Source of the DNA: Epithemia pelagica
Taxonomy: Eukaryota > Bacillariophyta > Bacillariophyceae > Surirellales > Surirellaceae
Direction of reading: 5' to 3'
NCBI GenBank assembly: GCA_946965045.2
Contig: OX337241.1
Location: 1,550,001-1,614,000, forward strand
Length of the DNA: 64,000 nucleotides
A model generated the notes under the pieces. The model worked only from the letters and a program-made list of their open reading frames with translations. It had not been told where the DNA came from and searched no databases. Within the stretch, counting starts at the first letter, position 1, and every line of letters starts with the position of its first letter. The position numbers and the translations under genes were made by a program. Of the stretch, positions 42,359-52,884 are shown in pieces.

Positions 42359-43114
42359 TTATTCTTGGTCACTTTCGGCTCGGTACTGAAGACGAGATGC
42401 GGAATCGGTCACTGTAGTGGCTAGTTCTTCAACGTCGTCGTCTTCCAACAAGTGGTTCACACGTTGAGTGAAGAGAGGGTAGATAGTCGCACGGAAATCC
42501 TGGCAGAGATGGATCTCGTGAACAAAGGAGACGTACTCGTCGAGACGAGTAGTCGGGGTAGGTAGCGGATTCGTCGTCGAGTTGACGATCCAGATGGTGT
42601 GGAAGTACTTGGTTGGACGTTCAAAGGAGATGAATCGAATACGGATGGGTTCCACAGGGTTGCCCAACAGGGCTTGGACAATGAAACGGCGTCTCGAGCA
42701 CTGGTTCAAGAGGTCGAGAAGTCGTTGGATGTCCTCAAGGTCAGTCATGGGTTGGACGGACTGGAAATCGATCTCGCGTTCGGTTGTGGAACGGATCACG
42801 TCGGGGTCGGTAGTCGACTCAGTCGGCTCGCGGAAGTGTCGGATATGTGCAGTAAGAAGACGGCTCGTACGTCGGGTGCGAGTAGGGTTCAAACGGCGAG
42901 GCGGGGTCGAAGGTTGAGTCGGGATCGAAGGAGGCTGGACCACTTGGTCCGGGGTCTGGAAGGGATTCGGAGCACTGGCCTGAGTCGGGGTCGGTTTCGG
43001 AGTTTCAATCAAGGGCTCGCCCGGATGGGCCACGGGTGGATGGAGTTCCTCCCCGCTTTGTTGGAAGGAATGAAAGATGTGTCGAATAGAGAGGTTGGAA
43101 TCGTCGTGAGACAT
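42359..43114 (-). CDS. E2 ORF1, 251-aa protein upstream of gag
   Basis: This is the homologue of E1 ORF1. ATG 43114 (MSHDDSNLS) is preferred over an upstream start at 43174 that lies inside the LTR. It shares PPRRLNPTRTRRTSRL, HIRHFREPT, DPDVIR, FQSV, EDIQRL, RRR, GNP, FERPT, RLDEYV, HEIH and RATIYPL in the same order as E1. The N-terminus is Pro/Thr-rich. The function is unknown; retention as an open frame in two diverged elements argues that it is used. Confidence 0.78.
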   Translation of the reverse strand: MSHDDSNLSIRHIFHSFQQSGEELHPPVAHPGEPLIETPKPTPTQASAPNPFQTPDQVVQPPSIPTQPSTPPRRLNPTRTRRTSRLLTAHIRHFREPTESTTDPDVIRSTTEREIDFQSVQPMTDLEDIQRLLDLLNQCSRRRFIVQALLGNPVEPIRIRFISFERPTKYFHTIWIVNSTTNPLPTPTTRLDEYVSFVHEIHLCQDFRATIYPLFTQRVNHLLEDDDVEELATTVTDSASRLQYRAESDQE

Positions 43115-43152
43115 CGAAAGCTTCTCGGAAATAAACGATGAGACTGTTAATC

Positions 43153-43910
43153 TGATAAACTTCTCTCGATTCAACAGGGGTTAGACAGATAGGTAGGATA
43201 GGTAAAAGGCTCGCTGAGCCGACAATCGAATCACCAACCGATACAACAATCCTCCACGGGTCAGAGAAGAGTTGCAAGTCGAAGTCCGCCGTGGGTGGGG
43301 GCAGTCGGTCCACTGATAAGAGGTTAGTCTTAAGATGAGTGTTAAAATGGTGATATTAATGATTGTGAGACGATTACTAACTAAGGTGGTTGATGGTGCC
43401 GAAGTCCTGGCTCTTGCATACGGCCATGGATCTGGTGTGATAGGTCCTCACTGGTTGGAGTAGACCGGCATTGGTGTATATTGAATGTATAGGGTGATGG
43501 ATAACATGTATGGGATGCAACAGCTCTTGCTTTGTCGTGGTATAAGTCTTGTCCTGGGCGCGTTGCTGTTTGCATTCTTGGATTTGTGGGAACAGAGATA
43601 TGGTCTCGCGTGATCGTGATTCGTGCTTTGATTACATAGACCGTTAGGTCGAATCGTGGATGCGCGTACTCGGATAGTAGAGGCGCGCACTTGATAGTTT
43701 TGGGCGCGCACGTGTTAGGCCATAGTTAATATCCGAGCGGTCGCCGATAACGCGTGCACTGCGAGCATGCCGTGGCCAAATTTATAGTTTCGCGAGCATG
43801 CCAACATTCTTTTCTCACTTTTAGGAAAATGTCATCGGATGCCATAAAATACTAGCATCATTCGATGAGTTGTAGGTTTCGCCACCTAGTTTTCGGTGAG
43901 AATCCTAACA
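43153..43910 (-). repeat. 5' LTR of E2
   Basis: This is the partner of 35591-36348. The leader after it starts GATTAACAGTCTCA, as in E1 (candidate primer-binding site). The TSD CCTGC follows at 43911-43915. Confidence 0.92.
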
Positions 43911-44082
43911 CCTGCACGAGCCCATTCACAGGTGCAATAGGTCAACCAATGAGCCCCGACAGTTGGGTTATATCTGTCGGTTTGCCTTACCGGCTTGGGG
44001 CATTACGCCAATGATCGCAGCCATCTGTCCAGGCATTGGACCGTCTACTTCCATGTTATCGGTCAGGTTGGGTCTGATAAAC
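43911..44082 (-). other. Leader of outer element, LTR-proximal part with candidate primer site
   Basis: Non-coding. Directly after the 5' LTR (element orientation) it reads GTTTATCAGACCCAACC. The TATCAGA core matches primer sites complementary to initiator-Met tRNA in many copia elements (known from the family; not proven here). Confidence 0.6.
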
Positions 44083-44228
44083 TAAGAAAACCCGTCCGTT
44101 GGGCATACGGAGCACCGTCATGGGTGCACGGGTCATTCCAAACAAAGAAGTGAACTAAAAATATAGGTTACAGAGTCACTACTCCCTATCTTCTCGATTT
44201 TCATACGTACGACATACATACTTTCTTA
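44083..44228 (-). repeat. 5' LTR of outer element
   Basis: This 146-bp LTR is the partner of 21557-21702. The right-hand chromosomal flank starts GTATGTTG and shares GTAT with the left flank. Confidence 0.9.
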
Positions 44229-45563
44229 GTATGTTGTACGTTGTACTCCCTCATAGCACAAATAGAAGTAGCAGCTTCATACGAAGTCGTTTATGCATGG
44301 ACTCTTACAGGCAGGGAGTACCTGTAAAGTTCACACTTCACACTCACACGCCCGCATGCCATGGTACTATATTCTGCTACAGTAATTACTAGTGCAACGT
44401 AGTTAGTACTTTTTGCGAAACAAGTTGGGCACTGTCTGTCGTATTCACATCAGTCGTGAGTCATGGGACAAGACTTTTGGGGGGGGACTCGGACTCCCAG
44501 CTCCCACGCTGGGTTGTGTTTGTTGGGCGATGTCGATGTCGTCAGTCGTCATGTCGCAGTGGATGCGACGAACATGTGCCCTTATCCAGCCCTGCCATCT
44601 TCTAAATTGAGTCACGTTACATCATGACTGACTGATCCGCATGCCGACACAGACACACCAATATTCGATCATGGAAATTACTCTTCTCAGAAGAAAAGAC
44701 GGAATCAAAGAAGCAAATGGTAATGCCTTAGACGTTTGACGCTCAGAGACAATAGAGGGGGCAACAATGCCTACTTCGTTCTGTAACCCTCAAGTGTAAG
44801 AGATCAAGTTAAGGCACTTGAACCTGAAACATATTGGCAAAGATGATCTACTCGGAAAAATACGCCTATATTGCTTTCTTTTCTCTCCGTCACAATAAAC
44901 GATGGAAATCTTCACAAAATGAACCATAGAGTCACTCTTATCGAACTTCTCAAATGGTTCCTAGAGCTCAATAAAAAACGTAGGACTGCATCCAGCTTCA
45001 AAGTGTCTGTTTTATTCATGATGTTGGCAGCAACGATAAATCAAGAAGGTCATCAGAATCACAGCTATCGATCCACCATGTCAAGATCAAGTTGCGTCTT
45101 GTTACGGCTTTGATGGAAAGAAGCCGTCAAGTGATAGGTAATCCACGAATGGCACAAAAAAATTTCGCTTTGGCTATTCCACCTCTTCTCATGATAGACG
45201 TGCTTGTGCTTGTCCCCAAACGAACAAGGAAGGACAATGAACGGTTCGTTGTCCGTCCAAATTCTGGCGAGCGCAAGTACTTCTTCTATCGCCCCGCGCG
45301 CCCATTCGTAGCTAGGCGCAGGATACGCAAGACTCCGCATATAGAACGCGTGCTTTTCCGTTATATGCGTTAGATTTCGCATATCCTCTCCACCGGCAAG
45401 CAGCGAGGTGCAACGGCAACGGCCAAGCTAAATCCCATGACACGACAAAACAAACTTGGAACTTGGAAGAGCGAGAGCACCTCGGATCTCGGATACCAAC
45501 AAGGTCGTGGACATTGTAGACGTGATTGACGCGAAAGGGCGACAACTAGAAGACTTGACAACC
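44229..45563. other. Intergenic region, 1.3 kb
   Basis: This is chromosomal DNA between the retrotransposon complex and the first PDZ-receptor gene. Open frames are short and have no family features. No tRNA or other RNA gene was recognised. The part near 45400-45563 should be promoter and 5' UTR; an in-frame ATG at 45456 would extend the next protein by 36 residues but would bury its signal peptide. Confidence 0.5.
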
Positions 45564-47958
45564 ATGATGATGACAAGGAGGGCCCCGTCTAACCGCCCCA
45601 TGTTGTCGTGGTATCTCGTCGTTCTTGTTCTCGCTTTGCGAGTCGTTGGCTCGGAACAGAGTACCATCATTCAAGGTTGTCCGCGAGGGAAGCCTGCTGT
45701 CACTATTTCGGCAAAGAGTGATGGATTGATGACAGTGATAGCGCAAAGTGAACAGTCAATTGAAGCGGGAGGATTTCAACTTTATGCAAATAATCATCCC
45801 TTGTTACCACAAACAGATCCTCATGCACCAAGAGTCAAGTTTCCGACCAGAGAGGTCAATTCGATAACGATCGAACGAACGAGTTCCTTCTTCCAAGCTT
45901 TTCTGCTGCGCCTCGAAGGTGGAAAAACAGGTTCAAATCCTATTTCGGCCATGAATGTACCCGACCATGGGATAGCCCAATACTCCATTCCATGCTTTGT
46001 TGACAAGGTACGTTTTTGGTATGGCCAAGTGAACTGGAACTTATTTGTTCAGGGCCTCTCTCATTTCTTTTGATATAATGTCTTCTTGGTTCCCAAATAC
46101 AACAGGTTGTTGGCGTTACAAGTGTTGGTTATGAAAACAAATCTGCCGTGACAATCGAGCTGGTTTTCGACGAGGAAGATTACGGAATACCAGTGGATAT
46201 AACAATCGTAGCCGACGACACAATGTCGGGGAAAACGTCCCGTCACTACTTTCACACCACCATATTTTTGGACGCGGTGGATGTTACTGAAAAACCACGA
46301 GAATCAGTTCGACGAAGATTGAACGACTCCATTCTCGCACCCTCCGATGAACCAAGCGGTGCACCGTCTTCGTCTCCGTCAAGTGCACCAGTAAACGCAG
46401 CATCTCCTGGTGACACGGTTCCTTCAGCATCTCCATCCGTTCTGCCTTCGTCGCTGCCGTCCGTGATTCCATCCAATCTGCCCAGCACCGAGCCTTCCAT
46501 TCTTCCATCGCTTTCACCATCATTTGCCCCTTCCTTGACCCCTTCTGCCTTCCCCAGTCAAAGTCCCATTGGTCAACCGTCGTCCGCGCCCTCGGAAACT
46601 CCCTCTGTGGTACCATCAGAACAACCTAGCTCGTTCCCATCAGGACTCCCAAGTTCGTTTCCAAGCTCCAGTCCATCAAAAGTACCCTCTCAAGTAGTTG
46701 TATCTGACGATACTCCAACTCCGGCACCTTTTCCTCCGGAAAGATTTGTGTCAGGAGAAGTTACAGGGGCCCAAATAACGCTTGATAACGTCGGAGAACT
46801 TGATGAGAATGCCCAAAGAAGTTTCGAAGGTGCATTGGATGGTTGGTACGAAAGCAATTACGACGACTCTGTCCGGACGAGGCGTCGACTGGAACTGGCA
46901 AAAGTGAAGAGCGTTGAAATAACTACATGTAAGTATCTGTACCCTCGTCTCTACTTGGAGCCAGATTTGCGGCTTAACCTTCTGATATGGATGTCTCGAC
47001 GACATTTTTAGTCTTCAGGGATCAGATACCTATGGAAGGCAACAATACAATAATTTACGACCAACTCGTCGCATTCGAGACATTCGACTCGGAAGTTGAT
47101 ATTCGTAACGTTCTTTTGGACCCCTTTGAGGACACAGCGCTCAACTTTTTCTTACGAGAGAGGTTGATTGCCAGCAATGATGCATTCGCGAACTTACCCA
47201 ACGGAGAAATTGCGCCTGCGCTTCTCCCCGCTGACGAACCTAGCGAGGAGGAGGACGACGAATTTAGTTTTGCGCTCATTATTGGCATCGGGGTTGCTGG
47301 AGCTGCTGTCGTTGCATTTCTTTTGCTTGTACTCTTCCGGTGTTCATTTGGAAGACGTAAGAACAAGTTTGTTCCTACTCCTGATCAACAACCTGCGCAA
47401 TCTAGGTTCTCTGTACAAGACTCCGATGAACCCGATATCAGAAAGCCTCTTGATCCAAGGCTTTCCAGGAGTCTTGATGATTCGCTGGGGTATGGTGATC
47501 AGAGTGTCAACACAATGGAATACGATTACGCCAAGGCCTTTGGGGGTGGCATGGCTGATCGTTCCGTTGCTTCTAGTGCAAGTGGAGCAAAACATAAAAA
47601 TTCGATTCTGGCAGAGATGATGGACCTTGAAGGAAGCCCATCCGCGCTGGGAAGTCGACCAGAAGAGGATGTTGACGATGGAATGCCATTGATCAAATCG
47701 GAAACCTATCATGTCAATGCACCACCAGGAAAATTAGGTGTTGTTATTGACACGCCAGACAACGGACCACCGGTGGTCCATGCTGTGAAAGACTCGTCGG
47801 TCCTTTTCGACCAGATTCACGTCGGCGACAAACTCATGAAAGTGGATGACGAAGATGTGACCACTATGACGGCTGTGCGAGTGTCGAAACTCATCAGCCA
47901 CAAATCGGCCAACGAAATACGGAAGCTCACGTTGCGACGAGATGTGGTAATGGACTAA
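45564..47958 (+). CDS. Receptor-like single-pass protein with intracellular PDZ-like domain (copy A), 737 aa, three exons
   Basis: Exons are 45564-46007, 46106-46928 and 47012-47958; both introns are GT-AG (98 and 83 nt). ATG 45564 is chosen because it gives a signal peptide (SWYLVVLVLALRVVG). The ectodomain has an N-terminal domain (about 30-220), a Ser/Pro-rich stalk (about 223-345, repeating xPSxxPS) and a juxtamembrane domain (QITLDNVGELDENAQRSF). The membrane segment lies at about 508-531 (IIGIGVAGAAVVAFLLLVL). The cytosolic tail carries an EYDYAKAFGGG box and ends in a PDZ-like domain (about 652-734: PPGKLGVVIDTP, GPPVVHAV, VGDKLMKVDDEDV). The next gene is a paralogue. Ligand and pathway are unknown; signalling or scaffolding at the cell surface is inference. 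Confidence 0.82.
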
Positions 47959-48671
47959 GTCGGTCAACACTGATTTTCTGTTTGGGTTCTTGGTCGATTG
48001 TCATATTAATGTTGTCATGTTTATAAAAGAGTATATGATTTTAAGAGTTGCCAGATTCTTTTTCACCCATGTCGAAATTTCTTCGTCATGGTTTGCCTTT
48101 GATGGGAAAATTTCCCGTGAAAATTCGGATCTTGGGAAATGTTGGAGTAGCATTATCTCGGATTGAGAAAGTTCAATTTGCTTCCGACATCAATTTGGCA
48201 CGGTTGGAAATGCTCGTTCCGAACGGTTGCAACGACTTTCGCAGCTAGCTCCCCCTGCGCGCTCCCCTATGAATTGATATGACTCTTGCATGTCAACGGA
48301 AATTGACACGTGACTTTGCGCGCACGCTCTAAGTCGTCATCACCAGAAAACGCCGGACATCTTCATTTGAGTCCCACCGCCGGACGATAGAACTCCGTTG
48401 CAACTGCCACGAACTGTAGAAGGGAGTACAAATTGCACGACGGAAGATGGAAAACAACGTTTTGAAGAGATGAACCAGGATCGATCTGGCAGGATTCTCA
48501 CGACTCCGAGGGGCAGTCAAAGTCTGGCGCATCTCGGAGGATCCAACCGCAAGGACAAACTTTTATGTGAGAGCGTTTGATCCAGGAACGTGGACGACGA
48601 TTCGATCACTTTTCCAACTCTGGATTGTCGATTCCACAAGAAAGGATTAACAACACCCAGAATCTGCAAGA
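47959..48671. other. Intergenic region between paralogues, 713 bp
   Basis: This contains the 3' UTR of copy A and the promoter of copy B. No conserved ORF, RNA gene or repeat was recognised. Confidence 0.5.
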
Positions 48672-50858
48672 ATGATGAGATACATCTCGCTGATCTACCC
48701 TTTGATATTTCTGTGTAACTTGTCCGTGGCGCAAATACTCCCAGAACTGGACTGTACCAGGGATAATCCAGCGTTTGGCCCTGTAGATCTGCGGAGTTCC
48801 TCGTCGGGTCGACTGGTTGACGGTTCCATCTCCTTGACTCAAAACAATGTTGTTGTTTCTCCCAATAGCGCATTGACGGTAACCACTGGAGCTAACGCCA
48901 CGTTTTCAATCTTCCGACAAGGTCAAAATCAGCTTCACGGGTGGTTGATTCGAATAGCTGGAACGAACCCTGGTTCAAGTGCCCTGTTTCTGGAAGATAG
49001 CTTCGATGTCGGAATTGCGTCATTTTGCTCTGGATTGGGTCTTCTGGTATGTCCTATGTTCTCTTGTCGCTTTGCTGTTTGTCGTTTTCTCAGAAGAAGT
49101 TTCTAACCCAGACTTGTGTAGAACGCGTCTGACGTGTCCCTTGCCCCACCAAGTACTTTTGCCGTTGATGGTTTCTTTTTAAATTTTCAGGGTTCCTCTG
49201 ACTATCTTGTGACCATGGATGTGATCGCCTCTGTTTCATCTGACACAAGCTACGAATTCTTTTATGATCGGTTTGATTTAAATATTGTCGTGGCAAGCGA
49301 ACGGCCGTCCTCCAGCCCGACCACAGCTCCGTCTTCCAGTCCATCACAGGCGCCCACCACCAGGCCACCTACACCCCTGCCAACTCCTGGTCCCACGCCC
49401 ATGCCTATCTTCTCCCCAACTCCCGCTCCAGTAGGTTCGACACCCTCACCCACTACGCGTCCACCCACCCCGGCTCCGAATAGTCCTACACCCTCACCCA
49501 CTACACGTTCACCCACCCCGGCTCCGAATAGTCCTACGACTTCTCCGACCAGGGCACCGACTCTATCAACGGATGATTCCACCTCTTCACCAACTGCTCA
49601 GCCTACGTCATCGAGTCCTACGCCAATTCCTGTCTTTACAACGACAATCCTCAATCGTCAACTTGTACTAACTGGTGTACCAGAGATGGACCTGGTCGAG
49701 CAACGACTCTTTGAAGAAACCACGGAAATCTGGCTTGAGGACTACTATCGTTCAGGCACCAGAACGCGTCGTCATCTACTGGAATCAATTTTGGATTTTA
49801 CTACAACGGTTTCATTTCAATCCCAATCCGTCATCAATCCAGACAGCAGCAGCGTCAGGAACACTGTCACGTATAATCAAGAAGTTTCGTACAAACAGTC
49901 ACCCGGCAGTGATACTGTTGTTCCTCTGGAGCTCGTAACGGATCCATTTGAGGATGACACAGCTCGATTGGATTACTTTCAACGATTGAAGGATACCAAC
50001 GCTACCGTCTTTGAAAATATCATCGACGCGACGCCTGACGATTCTTCGGCACAGTTGCAGAACGATGGTGTTGGTAATGGTGATTCTGGTTCAGGCAGTC
50101 AAATCATTATCATCTCAGCTCTGGGAACGTTGGCTGCAGCACTGATTGTTGGCCTCGCTCTTCTAGCACTGTATCGTCGTCGAAAGGCACAGAAACATTT
50201 GCCCATGGATCATAAAGACGAGCTAAAGACTCATTCAAACTATGATGATGAAGAAAGGCCAGCCACGGAGCTTATTATTGCACCAGACGAAGTGAGCGCT
50301 CTTCAAGAGCCGTCAGTTGGAGCCTTTTCCTATGATGCTGAACAAAGCATGTCAACTGGTAAGCAAGATTTCTGAATCAGGATATTGCCCTAACGGGAAG
50401 TGTACTGACTTGTCTCCTGTGTTTCGTTCCATGCAGTGGACTACGACTATGCAAAAGTAGCCAATGGTGGTAATCGATCTGTGATCTCTTCTGCCGCAGG
50501 GACACTAGGTGAAAATACGCGACAAGATTCCTTGACGCAGAATACAGCGAGTGACCCACTCGCCTTAACTCCGTGGTCCAAGCTAGGCCCGAAATACACG
50601 GACAAGCGGAACTTGTTCATCGTCGAAGCCCCAGAGGGGAAATTGGGTGTTGTTGTGGACACACCGGACGAGGGTCCGCCCGTTATTTTTGCCGTCAAGG
50701 ATACATCTGTACTCTATGGCAAGGTCGCTGTAGGAGACCGCTTATTGGCAGTCGATGATGAAGACGTCACTTCCATGTCCGCCGTCAACATTTCCCGTCT
50801 CATCAGTCGCAAAGCAGACCAACCAGTGCGCAAATTCACCTTGATGCGCCGAAAGTAA
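48672..50858 (+). CDS. Receptor-like single-pass protein with intracellular PDZ-like domain (copy B), 677 aa, three exons
   Basis: Exons are 48672-49046, 49122-50358 and 50437-50858; introns are GT-AG (75 and 78 nt). The signal peptide is [17 protein letters not shown]. The N-terminal ectodomain spans about 21-190. A Thr/Pro-rich stalk (about 190-290) contains near-exact repeats of [15 protein letters not shown]. The juxtamembrane domain has [14 protein letters not shown] and RTRRHLLES, matching copy A's SVRTRRRLEL. The membrane segment is at about 452-475, then a [12 protein letters not shown] box and a C-terminal PDZ-like domain (about 598-675: [33 protein letters not shown]). The last intron falls just before the DYDYAK box. 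The PDZ-like end is better conserved than the ectodomain. Confidence 0.82.
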
Positions 50859-51637
50859 TCTCTTGCTATAGTGTCACTGCTGACCTCGGTTCGCGGGTTC
50901 ATTGTGTTAAGGGGTGGTTCTTGTATGTGTATATCTTTACGTGCTTTTCGGTTTCCTTGTGTGCACTGTCTGTGGACGGATATCGTCGGTATGAATACTC
51001 TGCCGGATTGATGCATTGGTTATATACTCAAGGTTGGTGGCTCTCGTCTCTCATCAGCTAATGTGTTTCTGTTGATGTGCAAAGCGCTTCAACAGAGGTA
51101 GACCCACCGCTAAAAATACCGTTGGGAGACAATAGTTCTTGCTTCTTTCCTACTCCTATAAATTCATGCGATTAGATTTCATTAGGCGTGATCTCTAGTT
51201 ACCTGTTAGCGTTTTCTAGAGAGACTGTGGAGACCTGTTGTCACTTGCCACCGTTGTTGTACTAACTCCATACCAGACTGTGTAGGTAGTTCGTCTCACA
51301 TTTTTATACTACAGTAGGAATTTTTTGTACGACCGGGAAGTAGTTTCGTGCGAGTCGCGCGGTTTCCCTCTCGTGTGTGACACTTGTATGACACTTGTGT
51401 GACACTTTGTGACATGGCTTCCAGGAATTTCTCACTACCTACACAGCTAGATAGGGAGTAAGTTTACTACTTCCCTGTGTCTGGCCGTCCTCTCGCGTCG
51501 GGCGCGCCCGGCTTGTCGGGAGAATGACTCGACGGGCAATTGTCTTGTCGGACGTGCGCCCTCCTCGACCATTGCCCTCCTCGTCATTCTGCCCTCCGCG
51601 CCGGGCGGTCCCTCCTTGAAAGGACTCGACACCGGGA
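50859..51637. other. Intergenic region with short tandem repeat, 779 bp
   Basis: No gene was recognised. At 51374-51416 a TGACACTTG-type unit of about 12 bp is repeated three to four times. A 51.4-51.65 kb minus-strand open frame is GC-rich and repetitive and is not supported. Confidence 0.5.
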
Positions 51638-52679
51638 AGTATTAACGCCAATCGTAATCGAGTAGCGCATAGCTGTCTCCGATTTATGGGAGACAGCTAT
51701 GCGCTACTCCCTTAACTTTGACTTCCATTAACTTCATCAAAATTCACTTTCATCCAAATCTGACTTCATCGTTCGATAGATCTTAGAATTCTGAACAACT
51801 TCATATATGATAGTCTACAGTAAAGATCCACTCATGAGCTTGGTATTTGAAACTTGAAAAATTGGTGATTTTCCTCATTTTCACTCATTTACGTCTTCCA
51901 TCGGCTGAGCCCCAACTTTAGTACCCTTTATATATGTGACATCTGCACCGATTGTTGCAGGACTCTCCATTCTGCAAGTCTATATGGCAAAGAAGGCCTT
52001 GACCAAAGGAAATGTCCTTCCGACCCTTCCCTGCGGAAAATGACGACCGTGAGTCGGCGCAACTGGATTCGTCGCGATGGCTCATCGAGCCACATGCCGA
52101 GCAACCCGTCCAAGATATCGATCCCAGATGCCAAGCGACCCGTCCAAGGTGCTACCAACCTTGCACCTGAAGCCAGTACAACAGTACCCGAGGAAGCTGA
52201 TGATGAGGAGGCGGATATACACAAGAAAGAGGAGAAGGACTGCCGACAACAGCAATATGGAAGAAGACGAGAACAAAACACGAGACAACAACGATAATGG
52301 TGAGGACGACGAAACGACAGAAATCCATGGATTGTGAGAACAACAGTAGATAGGAATAAACAGAGATTTGTCAATGTGAAGAGTTATTTTGTTGACTTCT
52401 CGTATCACTACATCATGGTCGCTACATCATGGTCACATCATGGTGCCACCATCATGGACTAGGTGCCACCATCACAGACTAGGTGCCACTTGTATGACGG
52501 AGGGGGCCATTGTAATTCGATGAGACCTGTGTTTTAAGGTTAAAACAGCCTCTGTTAAGGCGCTCGCATGGGAGACAGCAAATTCGAGCATCTGGTTGAC
52601 TCCCATAAAATTTATGGGACACAGCTATTTGATACTCCGATAAGCTTAAAACCCGTTCTTTACGATTGGCGTTAATACT
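51638..52679. mobile_element. TIR-bounded element, 1042 bp, with subterminal hairpin
   Basis: Perfect 20-bp terminal inverted repeats lie at 51638-51657 (starting AGTATTAACGCC) and 52660-52679. Just inside the left end is a 21-bp perfect hairpin (51660-51709). Related words (GGGAGACAGC, TATGGGACACAGCTAT) recur in inverted and direct orientation near the right end at 52570-52635. No target-site duplication was identified. The interior holds short imperfect repeats (CATCATGG and TAGGTGCCACCATCA types near 52409-52490) and no supportable protein. It is probably a non-autonomous DNA transposon. Confidence 0.6.
51660..51709. repeat. Perfect 21-bp inverted repeat with 8-nt loop
   Basis: Arms 51660-51680 and 51689-51709 (first arm starts GAGTAGCGCATAGCTG) are exact reverse complements around the loop GATTTATG. 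This is a cruciform-forming sequence inside the left end of the TIR element. Confidence 0.92.
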
Positions 52680-52884
52680 ACTCCTCACCAAATCTCCCTA
52701 TGGTGCTATGTTGCCGCCTGCCTCACAACTCACAACACGTAGGAGTAGCTACCCGTTACCCATCGCCATCTCTTTTCGGTCTTGCCGGTGTGCGTCTTTC
52801 TGTATCTTTGGGCAAGATCCAATAAACCGTGCACACACACCCACGTTTGTCGTTTGACATATCTGGCAGAGGAGAGAGGAGGAC

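Larger units (their letters stand above)
35591..43910 (-). mobile_element. Copia element E2, 8320 bp, apparently intact, inserted in outer leader
   Basis: LTRs at 35591-36348 and 43153-43910 are 758 bp each at a constant offset of 7562. One difference was seen (GCCGACATT at about 36228 versus GCCAACATT in the other copy). Tips are TG..CA, and the TSD CCTGC lies at 35586-35590 and 43911-43915. Internal order is ORF1, non-coding module, one 1893-codon gag-pol frame. All expected catalytic motifs are present, so it is a good candidate for a recently active element. It belongs to the same lineage as E1, but the LTRs and coding DNA are clearly diverged. Confidence 0.95.
21557..44228 (-). mobile_element. 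Outer Ty1/copia retrotransposon, interrupted by two other elements
   Basis: The outer element is bounded by 146-bp LTRs at 21557-21702 and 44083-44228 that I read as identical. Flanks share GTAT (21553-21556 and 44229-44232), a likely 4-bp target duplication. Removing the two nested insertions with one TSD copy each leaves about 5.95 kb. Order on the minus strand is LTR, a leader of about 1 kb, gag, protease, integrase, chromo-like module, RT, LTR. The LTR tips are TAAGAAA/TTTCTTA rather than TG..CA. After the 5' LTR the leader reads GTTTATCAGACCC, similar to initiator-Met tRNA primer sites of other copia elements. A purine tract (TTTGAGGGGAC) abuts the 3' LTR. The RT end and RNase H are missing. 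Confidence 0.9.

Noticed and set aside
51660-51709. Hairpin as a transcription terminator
   Set aside because: No adjacent gene end and no T run; it sits inside a TIR-bounded element.
52040-52374. Small overlapping frames on both strands
   Set aside because: They lie inside the second TIR element, are low complexity and have no family features.
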